Shown piece by piece: positions 8,439-16,599 of a DNA stretch of 64,000 nt. The stretch comes from Rubrivivax sp. Lineage in GTDB: Bacteria > Pseudomonadota > Gammaproteobacteria > Burkholderiales > Burkholderiaceae_C. Each line of letters starts with the position of its first letter. Within the stretch, counting starts at the first letter, position 1. The notes below the pieces were generated by a model. It was given only the letters and a program-made list of their open reading frames with translations. It did not search any database and was not told the DNA's origin. Position numbers and translations under genes: made by a program. The stretch covers positions 30,265-94,264 of the forward strand of contig JAHBZS010000016.1 of the NCBI GenBank assembly GCA_019635285.1. The letters run 5' to 3'.

Positions 8439-10502
8439 ATGCCCAGCCCAGCCACGACGAACGGCGCCGAGGCCGTCGCCCACATCCGCACGCTGGCGCT
8501 GGTCGGCCCGGCCGCTGCCGGCAAGACCAGCCTGGCCGAAGCGCTGCTGCACCACGCCGGCGCGATCACCACGCCGGGCTCGCTGGAGCGCGGCAGCACG
8601 GTCAGCGACTTCGACCCGCTGGAGCGGCGCATGCAGCACTCGCTGAACGCCGCGGTGATGCACCTGCAGCACGCCGACACGCGCGTGCACTTCATCGACA
8701 CGCCGGGCGCGCCGGACTTCGTCGGCCAGTCGCTGCCGGCGCTGGAGGCGGTGGAGACGGCGGCGATCGTCATCAACGCGGTCAACGGCATCGAGCCGAT
8801 GGCGGTGCGCATGATGGACTACGCCGCGCAGCGCCACCTGGATCGCATCCTCATCGTCAACAAGATCGACGCACCGGGCGTCGACCTGGCCGGGCTGCTG
8901 GCGCAGATCCAGGCGGCCTTCGGCAAGGAATGCCTGCCGCTGAACCTGCCCGACGCCGGCGGTACCAAGGTGGTGGACTGCTTCTACAACCGCGAAGGCC
9001 ACAGCGACTTCGGCGCCGTCGACGCCGCGCACCGCGCGCTGGTGGAGCAGGTGGTCGAGGTCGATGCCGACTTCGTCGACCGCTACCTCAACGACGGCGA
9101 CATCGACGCCAGCGAACTGCACGCGCCGCTGGAGCAGGCGCTGCGCGAGGGCCACCTGATCCCGGTGTGCTTCGTCTCGGCCAAGAGCGGCGCCGGTGTG
9201 GCCGAGCTGCTGGACGTGATCGTCAAGCTGCTGCCCAACCCGACCGAGGGCAACCCGCCGGACTTCCTCAACGGCGAAGGCGCCGACGCGCAGCCGATGC
9301 ATGCCGAGCCCGACCCGGCCAAGCACGTGCTGGCGCATGTGTTCAAGATCAGCGCCGACCCCTTCGTCGGCAAGCTCGGCGTGTTCCGCGTGCACCAGGG
9401 CACCGTGTCGCAGGGCAGCCAGCTCTACGTGGGCCACGGGCGCAAGCCCTTCAAGGTGGCGCACCTGTTCATGCTGCAGGGCAAGGACAACGTCGAGGTG
9501 CAACGAGCCTATCCCGGCGACATCGTCGCCGTGGCCAAGGTCGACGATCTGCATTTCGACGCCGTGCTGCACGACGCCGCCGAGGACGAGCACATCCACC
9601 TCAAGCCGCTGGACTTTCCGGTGCCGGTGCACGGCCTGGCCATCGCGCCTAAGCGCCACGGCGACGAGCAGCGCATGTGGGAGATCCTCAACAAGCTGGT
9701 CGCCGAAGACCCGTGCCTGAAGGTCGAGCACCTGGCGGCGACCAACGAGACCGTGCTCTACGGCCTGGGCGAGCTGCACCTGCGCATGCTGCTGGAGCGG
9801 CTGCGCGAGGTCTACAAGTTCGAGGTCGACACGCGCCCGCCGCGCATCGCCTACCGCGAGAGCGTCACCGCGAATGCCGAAGGCCACCACCGCCACAAGA
9901 AGCAGAGCGGCGGTGCCGGTCAGTTCGGTGAGGTGTTTCTGCGCATCGAGCCGCTGCCGCGCGGCGGCGGCTTCGAGTTCGTCGACGCGGTCAAGGGCGG
10001 CACCATTCCCGGCCAGTTCATGCCGGCGGTGGAAAAAGGCGTGCGCGAGGTGCTGGCCAGCGGCGCCATCGCCGGCTACCCGGTGGTCGACGTCAAGGTC
10101 ATCGTGCACGACGGCAAGCACCACAGCGTGGACAGCAAGGAGATCGCCTTCGTCACCGCCGGCAAGAAGGCCTTCATCGCGGCGATCCGCGAAGCGCGGC
10201 CGATCGTGCTGGAGCCCATCGTGCACATCGAGATCACCGCGCCCGACGCGGCCATGGGCGACATCACCGGCGACCTGTCGTCCAAGCGCGGCCAGGTCAA
10301 CGGCACCACCAACGGCGCGGCCTCGACCATGGTGGTGCGCGGCCAGGTGCCGATGTCCGAGCTGTCGGGCTACCAGTCGCGGCTGAACGCCATGACCTCC
10401 GGCCAGGGCCGCTACACCATCGCGCTGTCCCACTACGAGGCGGTACCGCCCCACGTGCAGCAGCAGCTGGTCGCGGCGCACCAGGTGCACGACGAGGATT
10501 GA
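8439..10502 (+). CDS. Elongation factor G-like translational GTPase (EF-G2 type)
   Basis: The product (687 residues from the ATG at 8439, preceded by GAAGGAGA) has the five-domain layout of EF-G. G1 is GPAAAGKTS (residues 23-31), G3 DTPGAPDF (87-94), G4 NKID (141-144). Domain IV/V motifs include GGAGQFGEVFLRIEPLP and the C-terminal YTIALSHYEAVPPHVQQQL. The switch I region lacks the usual GITI string, reading SLNAAVMHL instead, as in EF-G paralogues rather than canonical FusA. It is not beside rpsL, rpsG or tuf, which supports paralogue status. EF-G2 functions are poorly defined. The YdcF-like gene follows with overlapping stop and start. Confidence 0.85.
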   Translation: MPSPATTNGAEAVAHIRTLALVGPAAAGKTSLAEALLHHAGAITTPGSLERGSTVSDFDPLERRMQHSLNAAVMHLQHADTRVHFIDTPGAPDFVGQSLPALEAVETAAIVINAVNGIEPMAVRMMDYAAQRHLDRILIVNKIDAPGVDLAGLLAQIQAAFGKECLPLNLPDAGGTKVVDCFYNREGHSDFGAVDAAHRALVEQVVEVDADFVDRYLNDGDIDASELHAPLEQALREGHLIPVCFVSAKSGAGVAELLDVIVKLLPNPTEGNPPDFLNGEGADAQPMHAEPDPAKHVLAHVFKISADPFVGKLGVFRVHQGTVSQGSQLYVGHGRKPFKVAHLFMLQGKDNVEVQRAYPGDIVAVAKVDDLHFDAVLHDAAEDEHIHLKPLDFPVPVHGLAIAPKRHGDEQRMWEILNKLVAEDPCLKVEHLAATNETVLYGLGELHLRMLLERLREVYKFEVDTRPPRIAYRESVTANAEGHHRHKKQSGGAGQFGEVFLRIEPLPRGGGFEFVDAVKGGTIPGQFMPAVEKGVREVLASGAIAGYPVVDVKVIVHDGKHHSVDSKEIAFVTAGKKAFIAAIREARPIVLEPIVHIEITAPDAAMGDITGDLSSKRGQVNGTTNGAASTMVVRGQVPMSELSGYQSRLNAMTSGQGRYTIALSHYEAVPPHVQQQLVAAHQVHDED

Positions 10503-11257
10503 GCCCGACCTATCTGGTCGGGGCCGTGGTCGTGCCCCCGACCTCGCTGATCCTGCTCGGCCTGTGGGGGTTGTGGCTGCAACGGCGCCGCCCGGTGCTC
10601 GGCCGTGCGCTCACCGGCGTCAGCCTGGCCGCGCTGCTGCTGCTGAGCCTGCCGCTGACGGCTGCGGCGCTGATGGCGCGGCTCGAGCCGCCGCCGTTGC
10701 GGGACGCGGCGCGCGCCCTCGGCGAGGCCCAGGCGGTGGTCATCCTGGGCGGCGGCGTGGCGGATGGGTCTCCCGAGTGGGGCGGCGACACGGTCAGCCC
10801 CATCACCCTGCAGCGTGCACGCTATGGCGCCTGGCTGGCCCGGCGCAGCGGGCTGCCGGTGCTGGTCACCGGCGCCGCGCCGAGGGACGGCCACCGCGGC
10901 GAAGCGGCGCTGATGCGCGACCTGCTGACCCAGGAATTCGGCGTCCCCGTGCGCTGGTTCGACGAGCAGGCGCGCACCACCGCCGGCAATGCGCGCGAGG
11001 CGGCCAAGCTGCTGCAGGCCTCGGGCGTGCAGCGCGTCGTGCTGGTCACCAGCGCCTTCCACATGCCGCGCGCGCAGCGCGTCTTCGAGCAGGCCGGGCT
11101 GCAGGTGCTGCCCGCGCCCACCGGCTACTACGGCTACCGCGACGGCCCCTTCAGCTGGGCGGACCTGGTGCCCAGCGGCGATGGCCTGCGCGTGTCCTAC
11201 GTGGCGCTGCGCGAGATGGCGGCCGGGCTGATGTATCGCCTGGTCGACCGCCAGTAG
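10499..11257 (+). CDS. YdcF/ElyC-SanA (DUF218) family membrane protein
   Basis: The 252-residue protein has two N-terminal hydrophobic helices (about 5-25 and 38-58) followed by the DUF218 fold: AQAVVILGGGVADG, then LPVLVTGAAPRDGH, TTAGNAREAAKLL and VVLVTSAFHMPRAQRVF. Relatives (ElyC, SanA, YdcF) are implicated in envelope integrity and peptidoglycan precursor metabolism. The TTG at 10499 overlaps the TGA of the EF-G-like gene (TTGA), suggesting translational coupling, but the GAGG sits only one base upstream. A GTG at 10526 is an alternative start that would shorten the first helix. Confidence 0.75.
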   Translation: MSPTYLVGAVVVPPTSLILLGLWGLWLQRRRPVLGRALTGVSLAALLLLSLPLTAAALMARLEPPPLRDAARALGEAQAVVILGGGVADGSPEWGGDTVSPITLQRARYGAWLARRSGLPVLVTGAAPRDGHRGEAALMRDLLTQEFGVPVRWFDEQARTTAGNAREAAKLLQASGVQRVVLVTSAFHMPRAQRVFEQAGLQVLPAPTGYYGYRDGPFSWADLVPSGDGLRVSYVALREMAAGLMYRLVDRQ

Positions 11258-11312
11258 GCGCCCGCGCGGCGGCCGTTGTGCTCGGCTGTGCCGATCTCTG
11301 CCGCCCAGGCTC

Positions 11313-12164
11313 CTAGCCCACGGCCAGCGGCACGCGGCGCCGGGGCGGCGGGAACATCGCGTCGATCTGCGCGCAGGCCGACGCGTCCAGCCTCAGCGCG
11401 GCGGCGTCGAAGTTCTCGCGCAGCCGCGATGGGTCCGACGACTTCGGGATGACCATCACGCCGGGTTCGGCCAGCAGGCGGGCCAGCGCCAGCTGCGCCG
11501 GCGTGGCGCCCAGGTGCTGCGCCAGGCGCTTCAGGCCGGTATGCGCGGCCAACGCGCCCTGGTCGATCGGCGAATAGGCCATCAGCGGCATGTGCCGCGC
11601 CTGCTGCCAGGGCAGCAGGTCGAACTCGACGCCGCGGCGCGACAGCGAGTACCAGACCTGGTTGGCCGCGCACTGCGCGCCCAGCGGCAGTGCGGCCAGT
11701 TCCTGCAGGTCGTCCAGGTCGAAGTTGCTGACGCCCCAGCGCCGGATCAGCCCGCGCTCGCGCAGGCGCTCGAAGCCTTCGACCGTCTGCGGCAGCGGGA
11801 TCGAGCCGCGCCAGTGCAGCAGGTACAGGTCCAGGTGGTCCAGCTGCAGCCGCTTCAGGCTGCGCTCGCAGGCCGCGACCACGCCCTGCGCGCTGGCGTG
11901 GTGCGGGTAGACCTTGGAGACCACGTACAGCGCGTCGCGCTGCAGCGTGCCGCGCAGCGCGGCGGCCAGGGCTTCGCCGAGCAGCGTTTCGGCGCCGCCT
12001 TCGCCGTACATCTCGGCGGTGTCGAAGGCGCGGTAGCCGATGTCCACGGCCAGGCGCAGCGCGGCCAGTTCGGCGGCGTGCGTGCGGCGGTTTTCGCCCA
12101 TGCGCCAGGTGCCCAGGCCCAGGGCCGGCAGGTGGGACGCGGCAGGCGCAGACATGCGCGGCAT
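11313..12164 (-). CDS. Aldo/keto reductase
   Basis: The ~283-residue enzyme has the NADPH-dependent (beta/alpha)8 reductase fold. The N-terminal LPALGLGTWRMGE strand is present, as are the catalytic Asp/Tyr in RAFDTAEMYGEGGAE, the Lys in YVVSKVYPHH and the His in DLYLLHWRGSIP. The C-terminal MVIPKSSDPSRLRENFDA binds the 2'-phosphate and pyrophosphate of NADPH in this family. The start is chosen at MPRMSAPA; ATGs at 12155 and 12176 are in frame and equally possible, whereas the long upstream extension is an overlap with the divergent gene. The physiological carbonyl substrate is unknown. It converges on the YdcF gene 55 bases away. Confidence 0.85.
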   Translation of the reverse strand: MPRMSAPAASHLPALGLGTWRMGENRRTHAAELAALRLAVDIGYRAFDTAEMYGEGGAETLLGEALAAALRGTLQRDALYVVSKVYPHHASAQGVVAACERSLKRLQLDHLDLYLLHWRGSIPLPQTVEGFERLRERGLIRRWGVSNFDLDDLQELAALPLGAQCAANQVWYSLSRRGVEFDLLPWQQARHMPLMAYSPIDQGALAAHTGLKRLAQHLGATPAQLALARLLAEPGVMVIPKSSDPSRLRENFDAAALRLDASACAQIDAMFPPPRRRVPLAVG

Positions 12165-12207
12165 CTTAAGCCGCATACTGCAGCGGCGATGCAAGAGGAG
12201 ACATGCG

Positions 12208-13341
12208 ATGAGCGATGACCAGGGTGCGCGTCTGTGGGTGTCGCGCGCCGACCTGCGGCAGACGCGGGTGGTGGCCGATCCCGACGCGCCGACTGCCCGG
12301 CCGCTGGCCGACGGCGAGGCGCGGCTGCGCATCCAGCGCTTTGCGCTCACCGCCAACAACATCACCTATGCGGCCTTCGGCGAGGCCATGCACTACTGGG
12401 ACTTCTTTCCCACCGGCGATGCGGCCTGGGGCTGCATTCCGGTGTGGGGCTTCGCCGAGGTCACCGAGTCGCGCGCGCAGGGCGTGGCCGTGGGCGAGCG
12501 CTATTACGGCTACTGGCCGATGGGCCGCTGGCTGGTGCTGCAGCCGCAGCGCGCCGGGGCGCGTGGCTTCGTCGCCGGCGACGCGCATCGGCGCGCGCTG
12601 CCCGCGGTCTACAACCAGGCGCTGCGCTGCGCCGCCGATGCGTCCTACGTGGCGGCGCGGGAGGCCGAGCAGGCCTTGCTGAAGCCGCTGTTCACCACCT
12701 CGTTCCTGATCGACGATTTCCTGGGCGACGAAGGCTTCTTCGGCGCGCAGCAGGTGCTGCTGTCCAGCGCGTCCAGCAAGACCGGCTTCGCCGCGGCCTT
12801 CTGCCTGGCGCGGCGCCGCGGCACCGCCACGGCGGTGCGCGTCATCGGCTGCAGTTCGCCGCGCAACCTGGACTTCTGCCGGTCGCTGGGCGTGTACGAC
12901 GACGTGCGCGCCTACGACGCGCTGGCCTCGCTGGACCCACGGGTGCGCACGGTGTACGTCGACTTTGCCGGCGACGCGGACTTCAGGCGCGCGCTGCACA
13001 CGCACTTCGGCGACGCGCTGGCCTACAGCTGCTCGGTCGGCGGCACGCACTGGCAGGCGCTGGGCGGCGGCCGCGACCTGCCGGGGCCCAAGCCGACATT
13101 GTTCTTCGCGCCCGCCCACATCGCCCGGCGCAGCGAGGCGCCGCCGGCGGGCTGGGGCGCCGCCGTGCTGAACGAGCGCATCGGCGACGCCTGGACCGCT
13201 TTCCTGCAGCGCGTGGGCGACGCCGAGCCGCCGTGGCTGCGGGTGCGCGACTTCGTCGGGCCGCAGGCGGCGCGCGAGGCGCTGGAGGCGATGGTCGCTG
13301 GCCGGGCCGACCCGCGCGAGGGCTGGATGCTGGCGCTTTGA
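12208..13341 (+). CDS. DUF2855 family protein
   Basis: This 377-residue protein matches the DUF2855 family, a quinone-oxidoreductase-like (MDR) group of unknown function. Recognisable segments are LTANNITYAAFGEAMHYWDFF, WGCIPVWGFAEVTES, TSFLIDDFL and a Rossmann-like stretch QVLLSSASSKTGFAAAFCL where family members probably bind a nucleotide. A strong ribosome site AAGAGGAGA precedes the ATG at 12208. It is divergent from the aldo/keto reductase gene, with only 43 bases between them, so a shared promoter region is likely. No substrate is known for this family. Confidence 0.8.
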   Translation: MSDDQGARLWVSRADLRQTRVVADPDAPTARPLADGEARLRIQRFALTANNITYAAFGEAMHYWDFFPTGDAAWGCIPVWGFAEVTESRAQGVAVGERYYGYWPMGRWLVLQPQRAGARGFVAGDAHRRALPAVYNQALRCAADASYVAAREAEQALLKPLFTTSFLIDDFLGDEGFFGAQQVLLSSASSKTGFAAAFCLARRRGTATAVRVIGCSSPRNLDFCRSLGVYDDVRAYDALASLDPRVRTVYVDFAGDADFRRALHTHFGDALAYSCSVGGTHWQALGGGRDLPGPKPTLFFAPAHIARRSEAPPAGWGAAVLNERIGDAWTAFLQRVGDAEPPWLRVRDFVGPQAAREALEAMVAGRADPREGWMLAL

Positions 13342-13394
13342 AGGCCTGTTGATGGCCCGGGCACGGCGCGCGCCTCGCCGCCACCGGCATCGGC

Positions 13395-13423
13395 TGTCAC
13401 CTTTTGCGGGCGGGCGCCGTCCA
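13395..13423 (+). promoter_or_regulatory. Candidate ECF sigma-factor promoter upstream of the sigma gene
   Basis: TGTCACC (13395-13401) and CGTCCA (13418-13423) are separated by 16 bases. This combination resembles -35/-10 elements recognised by several ECF sigma groups and lies about 20 bases before the sigma gene, which suggests autoregulation. Confidence 0.5.
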
Positions 13424-13443
13424 ATGCCAAAAGGATGAGCACC

Positions 13444-14163
13444 ATGCCGCTGCCGACCGCCCCGCCGCAAGCTCCGGAGATCGCCGAGCAGCGCCGTGCC
13501 GACGCCGACCTGGTGCGGCAGGCCCGCGACGGCGATGCCGCGGCGTTCGCGACCATCATGCGCCGCCACAACCGGCTGCTCTTCCGCACCGCCCGCGGCC
13601 TGCTCAGCGACGACGCCGAGGCGCAGGACGTGGTGCAGGAGACCTACCTGCGCGCCTTCGTCTCGATGCATGGCTTTCGCGGCGATGCGGCGCTGGGCAC
13701 CTGGCTGGCGCGCATTGCCATCAACGCCGCGCTCGACCTGCAGCGCAAGAAGGGCCGGTTCCTCGTGCTGGACGCCGACGCCGCGGCGGCCGACCCCGAG
13801 CCGGAGGCCGCCATGTCCGACCGAGTCGCACCCGAAAGCCCCGAAGCCGCCGCCGCGCGCACCGAGTTGCGCGGCTTCCTGCAGACCGCGATCGACCGCC
13901 TGCCGCCGATCTACCGCAGCGTGTTCATGCTGCGCGCGGTCGAGGAGCTGAGCGTCGAAGAGACGGCGCTGTGCCTCGGCGTCAGCCACGAAGTGGTCAA
14001 GACCCGCTTCCTGCGTTCGCGCGCGATGCTGCGCGAGACGCTCGGCGCGCGCATCGAGGCCGAGGCGCCGCAGGCTTTTGTCTTCGCCGGGGCGCGCTGC
14101 GATGCCGTGGTCGCCCAGGTGCTCGCCGAATTGCAGCGGCGCGGGCTGATCCGGTCCGGCTGA
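13444..14163 (+). CDS. ECF-type RNA polymerase sigma factor
   Basis: The 239-residue protein has region 2 (DLVRQARDGDAAAFATIMRR, then DDAEAQDVVQETYLRAFVSM and GTWLARIAINAALDLQR) and region 4 (RLPPIYRSVFMLRAVEELSV, then VSHEVVKTRFLRSRAMLRE). There is an acidic, Ala-rich linker at about 110-140. AAAAGGA sits too close to the ATG at 13435 but at a normal eight-base distance from the ATG at 13444, so I chose the latter. No anti-sigma gene follows; the next genes encode a ferritin-like protein and two cytochromes, which are probably its regulon and could include the stress sensor. Confidence 0.88.
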   Translation: MPLPTAPPQAPEIAEQRRADADLVRQARDGDAAAFATIMRRHNRLLFRTARGLLSDDAEAQDVVQETYLRAFVSMHGFRGDAALGTWLARIAINAALDLQRKKGRFLVLDADAAAADPEPEAAMSDRVAPESPEAAAARTELRGFLQTAIDRLPPIYRSVFMLRAVEELSVEETALCLGVSHEVVKTRFLRSRAMLRETLGARIEAEAPQAFVFAGARCDAVVAQVLAELQRRGLIRSG

Positions 14164-14216
14164 CGGCTGCGCCGCCGCGCCCCAACCCCCCACCCACCCC
14201 CTGAAAGGAGATGACC

Positions 14217-14813
14217 ATGAGAGGTCAGAGCTTGGTGTTGCCCGACGATCTTCAGTCGCTGCTGCGCCGCCGCGGCGCACTGCGCTCGGCCGGCGCCGCG
14301 TTGTCCGCCACTGCCGTGGCGCTGCTCGGCGGGCGCGACGCGCTGGCCGCCAGCGCCAAGCCGAGCGCGGCGCAGGCCGCAGCGGACGCGCGCATCCTCA
14401 ACACCGCGCTCGGTGCCGAACTGGAGGCGGTGGCCGCCTACCAGCTGGGCGCCGAAAGCGGCCTGCTGAGCGCGCCCGTCAAGACGGTGGCGCTGCAGTT
14501 CCAGGGCCACCACAAGGCGCATGCCGATGCGCTGGCCGCCACCGTGCGCAAGCTGGGTGGGCAGCCGGCCGGCGCCAAGCCGCAGTACGCGTTCCCGGTG
14601 GAGACGCTCAAGTCCGAAGCGGACGTGCTGCGCTTTGCCGCCGGCCTGGAAAAAGGCGCCATCGGCGCGTACCTGGGCGCCGTGCCGCTGTTCGCCGACC
14701 CGGCGCTGGCCCAAGTGGCGGCCAGCATCCTCGGCGACGAGGCGATGCACTGGGCGGTGCTGCGCCAGGTGCTGGGCGAGGCGCCGGCGGTGCCCGCGGC
14801 CTTCATGTCATGA
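14217..14813 (+). CDS. Secreted/periplasmic ferritin-like domain protein
   Basis: The 198-residue product starts with a twin-arginine-like leader (LLRRRGALRSAGAALSATAV, then an Ala-rich cleavage region near residue 45). The rest is a four-helix bundle with di-iron-type residues: ILNTALGAELEAVAAYQLG, FQGHHKAHADALAA, FAAGLEKGAIGAYLGAV and ILGDEAMHWAVLRQVLG. GAAAGGAG-like sequence abuts an ATG at 14211 but is six bases from the ATG at 14217, so the latter is preferred. It lies 53 bases after the sigma gene, and its last codons overlap the cytochrome c start (ATGTCATGA). Its role is probably iron or peroxide handling in the envelope; this is inference. Confidence 0.75.
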   Translation: MRGQSLVLPDDLQSLLRRRGALRSAGAALSATAVALLGGRDALAASAKPSAAQAAADARILNTALGAELEAVAAYQLGAESGLLSAPVKTVALQFQGHHKAHADALAATVRKLGGQPAGAKPQYAFPVETLKSEADVLRFAAGLEKGAIGAYLGAVPLFADPALAQVAASILGDEAMHWAVLRQVLGEAPAVPAAFMS

Positions 14814-15232
14814 AGGCCGGCCGCGGCGTCGCGCGGGGCCTCGGCGGCCTGCTGGCCAGCGTCGCGGCCGGCGCGGCCGTCGCGGCGGCCGCGGCCCCTG
14901 ACGGTGCAGCGTCGCGCGGCCAGCAGGTCTACGCGCGTTGCGCGGCCTGCCATGCGATCGAAGCCAACCGCACCGGGCCGCAGCACTGCGGCCTGTTCGG
15001 CCGCCGCGCCGGCACCGCGCCCGGCTTCAGCGGCTATTCCCAGGCGATGCGTGCGTCGGGCCTGGTGTGGAACGAGCGCACGCTCGACCGCTTCCTGCAG
15101 AACCCGATGCAGGCCGTGCCCGGCACGGCGATGGGCTACGCCGGTGTCAAGGACGCCGCCGAGCGCGCCGCCCTGCTGGCCTGGCTGCGCCAGGCCACGC
15201 AGCCCGGCAAGACCTGCACGCTGTCGAAATGA
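14810..15232 (+). CDS. Monohaem class I c-type cytochrome
   Basis: The 140-residue protein has an N-terminal hydrophobic signal (about residues 8-29), the haem-binding CAACH at 44-48, and a candidate axial Met in GTAMGYAG at about residue 108. The fold resembles the mitochondrial-type cytochromes c (TGPQHCGLFGRRAGTAPGFS). It is exported to the periplasm and probably shuttles electrons to or from the dihaem protein encoded next. Its ATG overlaps the stop of the ferritin-like gene by four bases, implying translational coupling. Confidence 0.88.
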   Translation: MKAGRGVARGLGGLLASVAAGAAVAAAAAPDGAASRGQQVYARCAACHAIEANRTGPQHCGLFGRRAGTAPGFSGYSQAMRASGLVWNERTLDRFLQNPMQAVPGTAMGYAGVKDAAERAALLAWLRQATQPGKTCTLSK

Positions 15233-15266
15233 ACGGACTGAACGGACTGAACGGACTGAACGGACG
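15231..15266 (+). repeat. 9-bp tandem repeat (GAACGGACT) in the cytochrome operon
   Basis: Three perfect copies of GAACGGACT and a fourth matching 8 of 9 bases begin in the stop codon of the cytochrome c gene and end just before the ribosome site (GGGAGA) of the dihaem gene. Copy-number change here would alter intercistronic spacing without touching a coding frame. Confidence 0.9.
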
Positions 15267-15280
15267 ACGGGAGACATGCG

Positions 15281-16474
15281 ATGAAGAGCTCGAGCTTGTG
15301 GCTGCCGATGGCCGGCGCCGCCCTGCTGCTGGGCGCCTGCGGCGATTCGGGCGACGATGCCGCGCAACAGGCGGCCTTGGTCGAACAAGGGCGGCAGATC
15401 TTCCGCCACGACACCTTCGGCGACGAGGCCAAGTGGAGCGACACGCTGCGCATGCACGAGGTGGTGCGCAGCGCCGTCGACCCGCTGACCGCGCTGTCGG
15501 TGGGCCTGAAGGTCGATGCCGAGGCCTTGCCGCCGGCGGTGGTCGACGGCATCCGCAACGGCAGCATCGACCTGAAGAGCCCGGCCACCACGGTGGCGCT
15601 GCTCAAGCTCGACGCCGTGGTCGGCCTGAAGGGCCAGGTCGAGACCGTCGGCGGCCAGGACACGCTGACGCGCCTGGGCATCACCTGCGCGCTGTGCCAT
15701 TCCACCGTCGATGACTCGTTCGCGCCGGGCATCGGCAAGCGGCGGGACGGCTGGCCCAACCGCGACCTGAACCCGGGCGCGATCATCGCGCTGTCGCCGG
15801 CCATCGATGCGGCGACGCGGGCGGTGTTCAGCGGCTGGGGCGCGGGCAAGTACGACCCGCGCTTCAACCTCGATGGCCTGGACAAGCCGGTGCTCATCGC
15901 GCCGGCCTACGGCCTGGCCGGCATCCACCGCATCACGGCCACCGGCGACGGCGACGACATCGCCTACTGGAACCGCTATGTCGGCATCACGCAGATGGGC
16001 GGGCAGGGGTCGTTCTCGGAGCCGCGCACCGGCGTGCACGTCACCAACGGCACGCAGGACCTGATCAGCGCCAAGCTGCCGGCGCTGCAGGCCTACCAGC
16101 GGTCGCTGGCGGCGCCGCCGCCGCCGGCCAGCAGCTTCGATCCGGTGGCGGCCGCGCGCGGCAAGCGCCTGTTCGAAGGCCCCGGCGGCTGCGTGGCGTG
16201 CCACAGCGGCCCGGCGTTCACCGACGCCAATGTGCGGCTGCACCCGCCGGCCGACTCGATGGCCGAGCCGGAGACGCCCAGTTATGCGGCGCGCTCGGCG
16301 ACGCGGCAATACCGCAGCGCGCCGCTGCGCGGCGTGTGGCAGCACCCACCGTATTTCCACGACGGCTCCGCCGCGACCCTGGAAGACGTGGTGCAGGTCT
16401 ACAACACGAAGCGCACGCTGGGCCTGACGCCCGCGCAGGTGTCGGACCTGGCGCAATACCTGCGATCGCTATAG
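15281..16474 (+). CDS. Dihaem cytochrome c peroxidase/MauG-like lipoprotein
   Basis: The 397-residue protein begins with a lipoprotein signal ending LLLGAC (Cys20). It has two haem c sites, CALCH at 136-140 and CVACH at 304-308, matching the cytochrome-c-peroxidase/MauG superfamily, in which one haem transfers electrons and the other binds peroxide. The C-terminal YRSAPLRGVWQHPPYFHDGS and YNTKRTLGL segment is typical of this family. It closes the sigma-ferritin-cytochrome operon. Long-range electron transfer or peroxide reduction at the membrane is likely; the partner substrate is unknown. Confidence 0.88.
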   Translation: MKSSSLWLPMAGAALLLGACGDSGDDAAQQAALVEQGRQIFRHDTFGDEAKWSDTLRMHEVVRSAVDPLTALSVGLKVDAEALPPAVVDGIRNGSIDLKSPATTVALLKLDAVVGLKGQVETVGGQDTLTRLGITCALCHSTVDDSFAPGIGKRRDGWPNRDLNPGAIIALSPAIDAATRAVFSGWGAGKYDPRFNLDGLDKPVLIAPAYGLAGIHRITATGDGDDIAYWNRYVGITQMGGQGSFSEPRTGVHVTNGTQDLISAKLPALQAYQRSLAAPPPPASSFDPVAAARGKRLFEGPGGCVACHSGPAFTDANVRLHPPADSMAEPETPSYAARSATRQYRSAPLRGVWQHPPYFHDGSAATLEDVVQVYNTKRTLGLTPAQVSDLAQYLRSL

Positions 16475-16599
16475 CGACCCGTGCGTCGGCGGGCGGCGCT
16501 CCGGCGATGAGACCCCGGCGCGGCACGGAGCCGCCTTGCCTCGCCGGCGCCTCAAGTTGTCGCCTGCCGCAGCCGATAAGCCTGCAAACACCTGCGCCG

